A stretch of DNA of 6,127 nucleotides, from NCBI GenBank assembly GCA_905215225.1, contig CAJMPM010000098.1, positions 1-6,127 on the forward strand. Reading direction: 5' to 3'. The notes under the pieces were generated by a model. That model was not told the DNA's origin. It did no database searches and worked only from the letters and a program-made list of their open reading frames with translations. Source of the DNA: an uncultured bacterium. GTDB taxonomy: Bacteria > Actinomycetota > Coriobacteriia > Coriobacteriales > Coriobacteriaceae. Of this stretch, positions 1-5,977 are shown in pieces (the stretch's first letter is position 1; each line of letters starts with the position of its first letter). Made by a program: the position numbers and the translations under genes.

Positions 1-274
1 GTCGGTACTCGCCAAGATCGGCGGGCTTGAGCGCCGTGAGATCGCAGCCGTCCACCATGATGGAGCCACCGTCGGCATCCTCCAGGCCGCCGATCAGGTT
101 GAGGAATGTCGATTTGCCCGAGCCGGAGGGCCCCAGCATGACGCAGATCTCGCCGCGGTTGATGGACGTGTCGATGCCGTCGAGCACCGTTAGGCGTGCA
201 TCTCCATCGCCGTAGTGCTTTTTGAGACCCTTAACCTGAACGTAGGCTTTCTGCGTTGCCATGGTATCCCCCAT
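1..274 (-). CDS. ABC transporter ATP-binding protein, LolD/MacB type (5' part only)
   Basis: This is the N-terminal ~90 residues of an ABC ATPase; the rest lies beyond the left edge. The reading frame carries a clear Walker A, GPSGSGKST, at about residues 44-52 counted from the ATG at 262. It follows a QVKGLKKHYGDGD strand and is itself followed by FLNLIGGLEDADGGSI, then DLTALKPADLGEYR, which is the wording expected just before the Q-loop in the LolD/MacB/FtsE family. Those ATPases energise FtsX-like permeases in lipoprotein release, peptide export or antibiotic resistance, so an FtsX-like permease probably follows off the window. Two in-frame ATGs compete. The one at 274 has GAGG six bases upstream; the one at 262 has GGGGGA about four bases upstream. 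I list the longer form without strong preference. Only a weak -10-like TACTAT (304-309, minus strand) was seen upstream. The gene is separated from the next operon by a repeat cluster and is probably transcribed independently. Confidence 0.9.
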   Translation of the reverse strand, partial: MGDTMATQKAYVQVKGLKKHYGDGDARLTVLDGIDTSINRGEICVMLGPSGSGKSTFLNLIGGLEDADGGSIMVDGCDLTALKPADLGEYR

Positions 275-354
275 TGTTAGCCTCGTACTACTTTATGAGC
301 GTAATAGTAAACCTTAGCGAACTATTTTGGGGCGAGGCCGGGGATTTATTTCAG

Positions 355-450
355 ACCAGTCATTGGGGACGTTCTTAAATGACGACTAGTCATTGGGGAC
401 GTTCTTGAATGACCAGTCGTTTAAGAATGTCCCCAATGACCAATGACTAG
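355..450. repeat. Cluster of three ~21-nt repeat copies, two direct and one inverted, forming a long hairpin
   Basis: The unit GTCATTGGGGACGTTCTTAA occurs at 359-378. It recurs 30 bases later at 389-408 with one change, and in inverted orientation at 420-440 with one change. The second and third copies can pair over 389-412 and 417-440, about 24 pairs with a four-base loop at 413-416. Three of these are G-U type (401/428, 407/422, 410/419) when read as plus-strand RNA; the minus-strand transcript would have mismatches there. An outer CTAGTCATTGG (386-396) is also echoed in inverted form at 440-450. The cluster fills the space between the end of the permease gene and the start of the next minus-strand ATPase gene. 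No U-run follows the hairpin, so it is not a canonical intrinsic terminator. It looks like a REP/MITE-type dispersed palindrome. No transposase lies in the window. Confidence 0.85.
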
Positions 451-454
451 GTGG

Positions 455-1660
455 CTAGGCGCGGGATTTGGAGCGCGAGGGCGCGAGGCCTACGGCGGCG
501 ATGGCCCCGGCAACGAGCACCGTGACGCCTAGGTCGCAGGCGATGTCGCCCAACACGGCAGACGTCAGGTCCGAGGCAAGCGCCTTGCCGATCGCATCGT
601 TCACCCAATATGTCGGCACAAAGTGCGCCACGGTCTGCACGGCCGATCCCATGAGCGATAGCGGCATCCAGGCGCCGCCCAAAAACGTCATGAGCATGCC
701 GAGCAGGTTGCCCACACCGTTGAGCAACTCCTTGCGCGCACCCAGACTCGAAAGCGCAAAGCCAACGGCCAGCGGCGTGCACGCCAGGGCAAACGTCGCT
801 GCCAGCGCCAGGCACACACGGCCCACGCCGACCTCGGCGACCGCGCCGGCAAAGCCCACGACGCCCATCATGCTCGACACAAACCAGATGCAGACGGTGA
901 TCACGGCGGCGGCTGCAAACACGGCAAGCGAGCGCCGGCGCTCGGAGATTGGACCGGCATCCATACGACGCACGCGCTCAGGCTCGTTCATGCCCGAGAA
1001 CACCAGCCCCACCGACACGATGACCGACGAGATAATCGCGTACGCACCGAAGTTGAAATACGACTCGAGCGTGGCGGCGGCAGTCGAGTCGACCTTGACC
1101 TGCTCAATCTCAACCTCCGCGCGCTTGGCGGCGGCATGCTCGGCGGCCTTGGCGACGCTGCCGTTAGAGGCGGCAGGCTCTAGGGCCGCCGCAGCGCCCG
1201 CGAGCGAGATCCACCGTGAGGCCTCGGCGGACGAAAGCGCCGCTGCCATGGTGCCAGCACCGTAGGTCACATCGAGCTTGGGCAGGGACTCCCCCGCGCG
1301 GGCAGCTGCAACGAGGTCGCCCTCAAACCCCTCCGGGATAAAGAACACGCAGTCGGCACTGCCCTTGGCGCTGTTGCTCTTGGAAAGCGCGTCCGCAAGG
1401 TCGTAGGTGTCGTCGCCGCCGCCCGTGACCAGCTCAAAGCGCGAACCCAGATGCTTGGTAAGCGCACGCGAAAGGTCACTGTCGTCGCGGTCGACCACGA
1501 TCACGTTGGCGTCGTAGGGCTTGTACTCGGTGAGCTGCGACGAGTTCCAGCTCACCGAGGCAGCAATGAACACGCCCATCAGCGAAATGAACACCGTGTA
1601 GATGAGCAGATAGAGCGGGTGCGCGAGCGCCATGCGAAGCGCGGTCTTAAAGGTGCTCAT
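455..1660 (-). CDS. ABC-2 type transporter permease (second permease of the exporter operon)
   Basis: A 401-residue integral membrane subunit that should form the export channel with the upstream permease and the ATPase. It has the ABC-2 (ABC2_membrane_3-like) plan: one membrane segment at ~16-36, a large extracytoplasmic domain at ~37-200, then five hydrophobic segments near 203-224, 246-271, 280-305, 313-336 and 374-395. The stretch GGAWMPLSLM followed by HFVPTYWVNDA (~328-356) matches the typical ABC-2 C-terminal pattern. The ectodomain contains an alanine-rich part (~155-185). The start is placed at MSTF because GGAAGGAG lies five bases upstream; an in-frame ATG five codons earlier (1675) lacks such a site. 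The gene begins 14 bases inside the preceding permease gene, so translation is probably coupled. The tail ends in the basic SRSKSRA. The function as an exporter permease is well supported. The substrate is unknown. Confidence 0.9.
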   Translation of the reverse strand: MSTFKTALRMALAHPLYLLIYTVFISLMGVFIAASVSWNSSQLTEYKPYDANVIVVDRDDSDLSRALTKHLGSRFELVTGGGDDTYDLADALSKSNSAKGSADCVFFIPEGFEGDLVAAARAGESLPKLDVTYGAGTMAAALSSAEASRWISLAGAAAALEPAASNGSVAKAAEHAAAKRAEVEIEQVKVDSTAAATLESYFNFGAYAIISSVIVSVGLVFSGMNEPERVRRMDAGPISERRRSLAVFAAAAVITVCIWFVSSMMGVVGFAGAVAEVGVGRVCLALAATFALACTPLAVGFALSSLGARKELLNGVGNLLGMLMTFLGGAWMPLSLMGSAVQTVAHFVPTYWVNDAIGKALASDLTSAVLGDIACDLGVTVLVAGAIAAVGLAPSRSKSRA

Positions 1661-2834
1661 AGCGGCTCCTTCCAAAGATCAGCGTGGCGGCGGCAACGAA
1701 CAGCAGCGCCATCAGGACGAGCGCGCCGGCGCGAACGGCAAAGGGACCCAGGTCCTCAAAGAAATACAGGCGGTTGAACATGTCGCAGATAAGCTTGACG
1801 GGGTTGAGCCAGCACTCGGCCGGGCAGGCGCGGGCGACGTCGTCGGCAAGCGCCATCGCCGGCTCGCCGTAGAGGCCGGCGAACAGGGCGCACGTGGTAG
1901 CAAAGCCCGTGAGGATGCCCGACTTGGACGCCTTGCCGCCCTTAACGGGAAGCGTGCCCACAAAGAGCCCCAAGCCCGTGGCAGCTAGCGCGGAAGCGGC
2001 ACCGCCCACCAGGCACAACCCCTCGCGCCCGCCAAAGTCGACGCCGACCACCAGGCGCACGTAGCCAATCGCAATCGCCATCGAGGCAAAGGAGACCAGC
2101 CACGAGCCGGCAAAAATGCCGGCCAGCGACGCTGTCTTGGAAAGACCGCCCACGCAGCGACGTGCGCCAAGGCCCGACAGATTGGGCTGCAAATCGACGA
2201 CGCTCAAGGCGGCAAACTCGGCAGACATCATCGCGACCAGACCAAAAAGCGCGTAGTAGTAGATGACCGTGCCGTCGGGCGTGGTGCGCGTCAGGCTTAC
2301 GCGGCGGGTGCCGCCCTCAAGCGACAGGGCGCGCGCAACCGCCTCCGGGTCGGCGAGTGCCGCCGGGTTGTCCTGGGCAATCTGGGACATGAGCTCGGCA
2401 TTTTGCGTATACGAGCTTGCCACCGTCTCCAGAATGCTGCGATCGGTGAGCACCGAACTCGCGCGTGAGCTGTCGTAACTCGATAGCAGTGTGAGTTTGG
2501 GCGCGCCCGCGTCGTCGACCGTATAGATGCCCGCGACCTCGCCGGCCTTAAGCGCACGGTTCGCATCGGCTGCGTCGTCGCACTCGTGGATCTCGAGCAG
2601 TTGGTCGCCGCCTTCCTGGGCAAGCGACGTCGCCGCGTCCTTAAAGGTCGAGGCGTCCCAAGCCTCATCCGCCACGACGGCAACCGGCACCGGGTCGACC
2701 GTGCCGTCGGAGCTCAGATTCGCAAACATAAACATGAACATCGTGGAAAGCGCAATGGGAAAGAGAGCGCCCCAGACCCACGTGCTCGGCCGGCGCAGCA
2801 GCGTCTTGACCGTGGTGATGATGGTGTTGAACAT
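1647..2834 (-). CDS. ABC-2 type transporter permease (first permease of the exporter operon)
   Basis: A 395-residue membrane protein with the same architecture as its downstream neighbour but clearly diverged in sequence, suggesting a heterodimeric channel. A first membrane segment (~17-38, with a methionine/phenylalanine-rich run TMFMFMF) is followed by an extracytoplasmic domain (~40-188). Five further hydrophobic segments lie near 189-212, 236-262, 272-295, 305-327 and 364-386. A cytoplasmic amphipathic start (FNTIITTVKTLLRRPSTW) is usual for this family. The ATG at 2834 is preceded five bases upstream by AGGGGG, which overlaps the TAG stop of the ATPase gene; the gap between the two genes is only 9 bases. 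Its own 3' end contains the ribosome-binding site and start of the next permease. The assignment to ABC-2 exporters rests on topology and context. The substrate cannot be inferred. Confidence 0.9.
   Translation of the reverse strand: MFNTIITTVKTLLRRPSTWVWGALFPIALSTMFMFMFANLSSDGTVDPVPVAVVADEAWDASTFKDAATSLAQEGGDQLLEIHECDDAADANRALKAGEVAGIYTVDDAGAPKLTLLSSYDSSRASSVLTDRSILETVASSYTQNAELMSQIAQDNPAALADPEAVARALSLEGGTRRVSLTRTTPDGTVIYYYALFGLVAMMSAEFAALSVVDLQPNLSGLGARRCVGGLSKTASLAGIFAGSWLVSFASMAIAIGYVRLVVGVDFGGREGLCLVGGAASALAATGLGLFVGTLPVKGGKASKSGILTGFATTCALFAGLYGEPAMALADDVARACPAECWLNPVKLICDMFNRLYFFEDLGPFAVRAGALVLMALLFVAAATLIFGRSRYEHL
1666..1673 (-). promoter_or_regulatory. Strong ribosome-binding site for the second permease
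   Basis: On the minus strand GGAAGGAG lies five bases before the ATG at 1660. It sits inside the last codons of the upstream permease gene and decides the MSTF start over the in-frame ATG at 1675. Confidence 0.8.
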
Positions 2835-2843
2835 GACTGCCCC

Positions 2844-3782
2844 CTAGTCGCGCAGCTCGCGGCCGGTGATCTCGAGGAACACGTCGTTGAGGGTCGGCGG
2901 CTCGCTCCACACGCGGCCGAGCGCCACGTCGGCGGCGCGCAGCGTGTCGAGGATGTCGACCAGATTGTGCGGGCTCGCCTCGCAGGTGCAGACGAGCTCG
3001 CCGCCGGACAGCTCAACCGAAAGCACATGCTCGAGGGCGCGCAGCCGCTCGACTGTGGCGGCCTCGACGGCGCCGACCTCGACGGTCACGCGCTCGCCCA
3101 TCTGAATCATGCGCTTGAGCTCGTCGTTGGTGCCCTGCGCCAGCACGCGGCCGCCGTCCATGATCATGATGCGGCTGCAGATCTGCTCGACTTCCTCCAT
3201 GTAATGGCTGGTATACACCACCGTGGCGCCCTCGTCGCGCAGGCGGCAGATGCCCTCCAGGATGGCGTTGCGGCTCTGCGGGTCGACCGCCACCGTGGGC
3301 TCGTCAAAGAAGATGAGCTCGGGCTTGTGCGCGATACCGCAGGCAATGTTGAGGCGACGTGCCAGGCCGCCCGAGAGCTTGCCGGGGCGAAACTTGGTAA
3401 AGTCGCCCAGCCCGACAAAGTCGATCGCCTCGTCTACCAGCGCACGGCGGCGCTTGCGGTCGTTGACGTACAGGCTACAGAAATAGTCGATGTTCTCGCG
3501 CACGGTGAGCTCGTCGAATACCGCCACCTGTTGCGGCACCACGCCGATGCGGCGCTTGAGGTCGTAGCGGGCGGGCGTCATGGGCTCGCCGAACAGCTCG
3601 ATGGTGCCTTTGTCGTAGGCAAGCAGCTGCAGGATACAGTTGATGGACGTGGTCTTGCCCGAGCCGTTGGGGCCCAGCAGGCCAAAGATCTCGCCGGGGG
3701 CGATGCTCAGGTTAAAGTGGTCGAGCGCAATAAGATCGTCGTAGCGCTTGACGAGGTTTTCGACGTGGACGATGTCTGTCAT
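2844..3782 (-). CDS. ABC transporter ATP-binding protein, DrrA/YvfR-like exporter ATPase
   Basis: A 312-residue cytoplasmic ATPase that should power the two ABC-2 permeases encoded directly downstream. All nucleotide-binding motifs are intact: Walker A GPNGSGKTT (37-45), Q-loop in VVPQQ (81-85), signature LSGGLARRL (136-144), Walker B LIFFDEP with D160 and E161, D-loop AVDP (165-168) and H-loop H193 in TSHYMEE. After ~230 comes the small C-terminal domain seen in drug-export ATPases, ending in PPTLNDVFLEITGRELRD. In the signature, Leu follows LSGG where Met or Gln is more usual; this is likely tolerated. The start is set at MTDIVHVENLVKRY because the conserved fold begins there; GAAGG lies nine bases upstream. 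An in-frame ATG 22 codons earlier (3848) would add an unlikely, non-conserved leader. It is first in the operon, and transcription should start in the divergent region shared with the kinase gene. The export role is secure; a peptide, drug or lipid substrate is possible. Confidence 0.93.
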   Translation of the reverse strand: MTDIVHVENLVKRYDDLIALDHFNLSIAPGEIFGLLGPNGSGKTTSINCILQLLAYDKGTIELFGEPMTPARYDLKRRIGVVPQQVAVFDELTVRENIDYFCSLYVNDRKRRRALVDEAIDFVGLGDFTKFRPGKLSGGLARRLNIACGIAHKPELIFFDEPTVAVDPQSRNAILEGICRLRDEGATVVYTSHYMEEVEQICSRIMIMDGGRVLAQGTNDELKRMIQMGERVTVEVGAVEAATVERLRALEHVLSVELSGGELVCTCEASPHNLVDILDTLRAADVALGRVWSEPPTLNDVFLEITGRELRD

Positions 3783-3991
3783 GAGGCGGCCCTTCTGTTG
3801 ATTGCGGCCCGGTACGATTGCATCATCGCAGGAGCCGCCGGCGCGCACCAGTGAGCTTTGTCACGAGTGCGGGGGCGGAGGCGAAACCCCCGCTCGCGCG
3901 AGCGATCGGCGCCGCTTTGCCGCGCGGGAGGAATGTCACGGTTGCCCCGGGCGGCGCCTCCCCCGCGCGCAGCATCGCGTACAATACCCGT
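3783..3991. promoter_or_regulatory. Divergent control region between the exporter operon and the two-component genes
   Basis: These 209 bases separate two oppositely oriented transcription units and must carry both promoters. Visible symmetry: a perfect 14-bp palindrome CGCTCGCGCGAGCG at 3891-3904; an inverted repeat GTGA-N6-TCAC at 3851-3864, reminiscent of a CRP-type half-site arrangement but only four bases per arm; and a small hairpin pairing 3869-3875 with 3887-3893. On the plus strand GGGAGGA (3926-3932) resembles a strong ribosome-binding site but has no usable start in the kinase frame. I found no convincing -35/-10 pair for the minus-strand operon. Regulation of both sides by the response regulator is plausible from the layout but not shown. 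Confidence 0.5.
3980..3985 (+). promoter_or_regulatory. Candidate -10 element (TACAAT) of a leaderless kinase transcript
   Basis: TACAAT matches the -10 consensus in five of six positions. Its last base is six bases before the A of the kinase ATG at 3992, exactly where +1 would fall. No ribosome-binding sequence precedes that ATG, so a leaderless mRNA is a reasonable reading. No good -35 hexamer lies 16-18 bases upstream, which weakens the call. Confidence 0.4.
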
Positions 3992-5137
3992 ATGAACAGG
4001 CTTTTCGACAAATCGATCGTGCTGGCGTGCTGCATTGCGGCCGCTCTGGTCCTTGCTGTGGACGCTCGCCTGGTCGCGGCGTTTTGCCTTGGCGTTATTG
4101 CCACCTCGCTGGCCGAGGTCGCACAGGGGGAACGCACACGCCGCACAAGCGAGGCCGCGAGTTACGTTTACATCATCGCGGCTGTCTTCGTGCCGCCGTT
4201 TGTGCCGTTTGCGCCCCTCGCCTTTTATGACATCGCGCGACGCGTGCACCGTGAGCGTGTCTGGCCTGCGCTGGGTGTGGCCACCATTTTTGCCTTCGTA
4301 CTCGCTGCGGATTTCCGCGCCGGCATGCTTCCCGCCCGAACGCTTCTACTGACCGCCATCCTTTCAGTTGCCGCCACCTTGTTATCGCTACGTACCGCCC
4401 AGTTGGAGCGCGAGCAGCAGCGCATGCGCCGCATCCGCGACGAGCTGCAGGAACGAGCCCTCGCGCTCGAAGCGCGCAACCGCGACCTTGCCGATCGTCA
4501 GGACTACGAAGTCGAGCTCGCGACACTCGCCGAACGCGCCCGTATCGCGCGCGAGATCCACGATAACGTCGGCCACCAGCTCACGCGCGCCTCGCTGCAG
4601 ACCGAGGCCCTGCGCGTCGTGCACGCCGACGAGCCCAGGGTTGCCGCCGATTTCGCCGACGTCAAACGCACGGTTGACGAGGCGCTCCAGCTTGTGCGCA
4701 CCAGCGTCCACGCGCTCAACGACAACGCCGTCGACCTTTCCGTGCAGCTCGAACGCATTGTCGAAGGCGCGCGCTCGGACGGCGGTCCGCAGATTGAGCT
4801 TAAAGTTATGGCCGAGCATGCACCCGCAAACGTCGCCAACTGCTTTGCGGCGGTCCTGCGCGAGGCGCTCTCCAACACCATGCGCCACGCTTGCGCCCAG
4901 ACCGTCACTGTACGATGCATGGAGCATCCGTCGTTTTACCAGCTCATCGTTACCGACGATGGCACGGGCGGGGTCCAAGCAAGCAGCCGCGGCGCCGCGG
5001 AGGGCATGGGGCTTGCCTCCATGCGCGAGCGCATCGAGGCGCTTGGCGGCACCTTCACCGCCGGCCCGCGTGCCGGCGCCGGCGGCTGGCGCGTGTTTGC
5101 CACCGTTCCCAAACAGCAAGGAGATGAGGGCCGATGA
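3992..5137 (+). CDS. Sensor histidine kinase, HPK7 (DesK/LiaS/NarX-like) family
   Basis: A 381-residue membrane-bound histidine kinase that should phosphorylate the response regulator encoded immediately after it. The N-terminal ~135 residues are hydrophobic, with four or five membrane segments (~9-26, 28-42, 57-81, 92-108, 115-134) and only short loops. There is therefore no sizeable extracytoplasmic sensor domain; the cue is probably sensed within or at the membrane. A charged helical linker (~136-180) leads to the phosphoacceptor H190 in AREIHDNVGHQLT, an HPK7/HisKA_3 box. The ATPase domain has the N-box REALSNTMRHA (N295), the G1 box VTDDGTGG (320-327) and the G2 box GMGLASMRERIEALGG (338-353). 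The start ATG at 3992 is chosen because the hydrophobic region begins there. The frame stays open back to 3818, but that part is arginine-rich and overlaps the upstream region of the divergent ATPase gene. The gene ends in an ATGA overlap with the regulator. Confidence 0.93.
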   Translation: MNRLFDKSIVLACCIAAALVLAVDARLVAAFCLGVIATSLAEVAQGERTRRTSEAASYVYIIAAVFVPPFVPFAPLAFYDIARRVHRERVWPALGVATIFAFVLAADFRAGMLPARTLLLTAILSVAATLLSLRTAQLEREQQRMRRIRDELQERALALEARNRDLADRQDYEVELATLAERARIAREIHDNVGHQLTRASLQTEALRVVHADEPRVAADFADVKRTVDEALQLVRTSVHALNDNAVDLSVQLERIVEGARSDGGPQIELKVMAEHAPANVANCFAAVLREALSNTMRHACAQTVTVRCMEHPSFYQLIVTDDGTGGVQASSRGAAEGMGLASMRERIEALGGTFTAGPRAGAGGWRVFATVPKQQGDEGR

Positions 5138-5763
5138 GGCTCATCGTTGTCGACGACGACCGCTTGGTGGTCGATTCGCTCAAGATTATCCTGGGCGCCC
5201 AGCCGCAGATCGAGGTAGTGGGCACCGGCGCCAACGGCAACGACGCGGTGGCGCGCTACGCCGAACACGCACCCGATATCGCACTGCTCGACATCCAGAT
5301 GCCGGGGCGTGACGGACTTTCGGCAGCACGCGAAATCCTTGAGCGCGACCCTGCGGCGCGCGTGGTGTTTCTGACGACATTCTCGGATGACGAGTACATT
5401 GTGTCGGCGCTCAAGCTGGGCGCCCGCGGCTACCTGATCAAAACCGATGTCGCCGCCATTCCGCCAGCGTTGGCGCAGGTCATGAGCGGCAAACGCGTGC
5501 TCGAGGGCAAGGCGATCGAGGATATCAACTTTGATGGGGCGGGCGTCGAGGCCGGCACGGCCCGCCGGCCCGCGGCCTTTGTCAGCCTGACCGACCGCGA
5601 GTTCGAAGTCGCCGAGCTCATCGCCCGCGGCCTCGACAACAAGGAGATTGCCGCCACCGCCTATATGGGCGAAGGCACCGTACGCAACCACATCAGCTCG
5701 ATCCTTGCAAAGATGGGCCTGCGCAACCGCACGCAGATCGCCATTGCGTACTTGCGAGGGTAA
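5134..5763 (+). CDS. Response regulator, NarL/LuxR family
   Basis: A 209-residue two-domain transcription regulator, the expected partner of the upstream kinase. The receiver domain (~1-120) has the acidic pocket D8/D9, phosphoacceptor D53 in LLDIQMPG, the switch threonine in FLTTF (81-82) and K103 in GYLIK. A short linker (~121-148) leads to a LuxR-type helix-turn-helix at ~150-209, LTDREFEVAELIARGLDNKEI with the recognition helix region GTVRNHISSILAKMGLRNRT. All key residues are present and the length is normal. The ATG overlaps the kinase TGA (ATGA); AAGGAG at 5118-5123 and GAGGG at 5126-5130 provide ribosome binding, so kinase and regulator should be made together. Likely targets are the divergent exporter promoter and possibly its own operon, with the 3891-3904 palindrome a candidate site, but this is inference from layout. 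Confidence 0.95.
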   Translation: MRLIVVDDDRLVVDSLKIILGAQPQIEVVGTGANGNDAVARYAEHAPDIALLDIQMPGRDGLSAAREILERDPAARVVFLTTFSDDEYIVSALKLGARGYLIKTDVAAIPPALAQVMSGKRVLEGKAIEDINFDGAGVEAGTARRPAAFVSLTDREFEVAELIARGLDNKEIAATAYMGEGTVRNHISSILAKMGLRNRTQIAIAYLRG

Positions 5764-5783
5764 TTACCCAACGGCCGACCGCC

Positions 5784-5837
5784 CCGGCATAGCAAAATGG
5801 CTGCTGCCGATTTAATGCCATTTCAAAACTATGCCGG
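5784..5837. repeat. Partial repeat arm forming a hairpin just after the regulator gene
   Basis: CCGGCATAG (5784-5792) pairs perfectly with CTATGCCGG (5829-5837), and AAATGGC (5795-5801) with GCCATTT (5817-5823), giving a 16-bp stem with a small asymmetric internal loop and a 15-base terminal loop. The right arm is also the left end of the larger inverted repeat that follows, so the two structures compete. The hairpin starts 21 bases after the regulator stop codon. It has no clean U-run, so a terminator role is possible but not typical. Confidence 0.65.
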
Positions 5838-5977
5838 TTTACGGGGCCAGACTCAGGACCCCCATCCATACCCGCGTTTTCTGCAAAATGACAGCTCGTC
5901 TACCTGCGGTTTTATTTTCACGAATATCGGCATGGTTGGGGACTCGTAACTCAGCCCCGTAAACCGGCATAGTTTTG
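5824..5977. repeat. 154-bp foldback element with perfect 24-bp inverted ends
   Basis: The 24 bases at 5824-5847 (beginning CAAAACTATGCCGG and ending TTACGGGGC) are repeated exactly in inverted orientation at 5954-5977. Inside, similarity continues imperfectly towards the centre: CCCCCATCCAT (5860-5870) against an inverted CCCCAACCAT (5932-5941). The whole thus looks like two opposed copies of one longer unit. No convincing target-site duplication is visible (CCATTT on the left, TCCGAG on the right) and there is no transposase. A minus-strand open frame of 83 codons (5839-6090) runs through it but lacks a ribosome-binding site and resembles nothing I recognise. Likely a MITE- or REP-like non-coding repeat, or a structured RNA. 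Confidence 0.85.

Noticed and set aside
389..440. Hairpin as an intrinsic terminator of the exporter operon
   Set aside because: The stem is long enough but no U-run follows on the minus strand, and the stem is composed of a unit that also occurs as an extra direct copy.
355..450. CRISPR-like array
   Set aside because: Only two direct copies with a ~9-base gap and one inverted copy; no regular spacers and no cas genes in the window.
468..1265. 265-codon open frame on the plus strand opposite the second permease
   Set aside because: It is rich in Ala/Thr/Pro/Ser without a recognisable fold and lies antisense to a clear membrane protein; such frames are a by-product of GC-rich codon use.
3783..3848. 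22-codon extension of the exporter ATPase to the ATG at 3848
   Set aside because: The added residues do not resemble ABC ATPase starts, while MTDIVHVENLVKRY fits the family and has an upstream GAAGG.
2586..3854. 422-codon open frame on the plus strand opposite the exporter ATPase
   Set aside because: It mirrors the ATPase gene, whose motifs are all intact on the minus strand. Its His/Asp/Arg/Ala-rich translation is typical of antisense shadows.
3818..3991. N-terminal extension of the histidine kinase to the ATG at 3818
   Set aside because: The 58 extra residues are arginine-rich and non-hydrophobic, have no ribosome-binding site and cross the divergent control region; the kinase membrane region begins right after the ATG at 3992.
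4368..5312. 314-codon plus-strand frame overlapping the kinase and regulator in another frame
   Set aside because: The kinase and regulator frames contain every expected catalytic motif; this alternative is Arg/Ser/Pro-rich noise.
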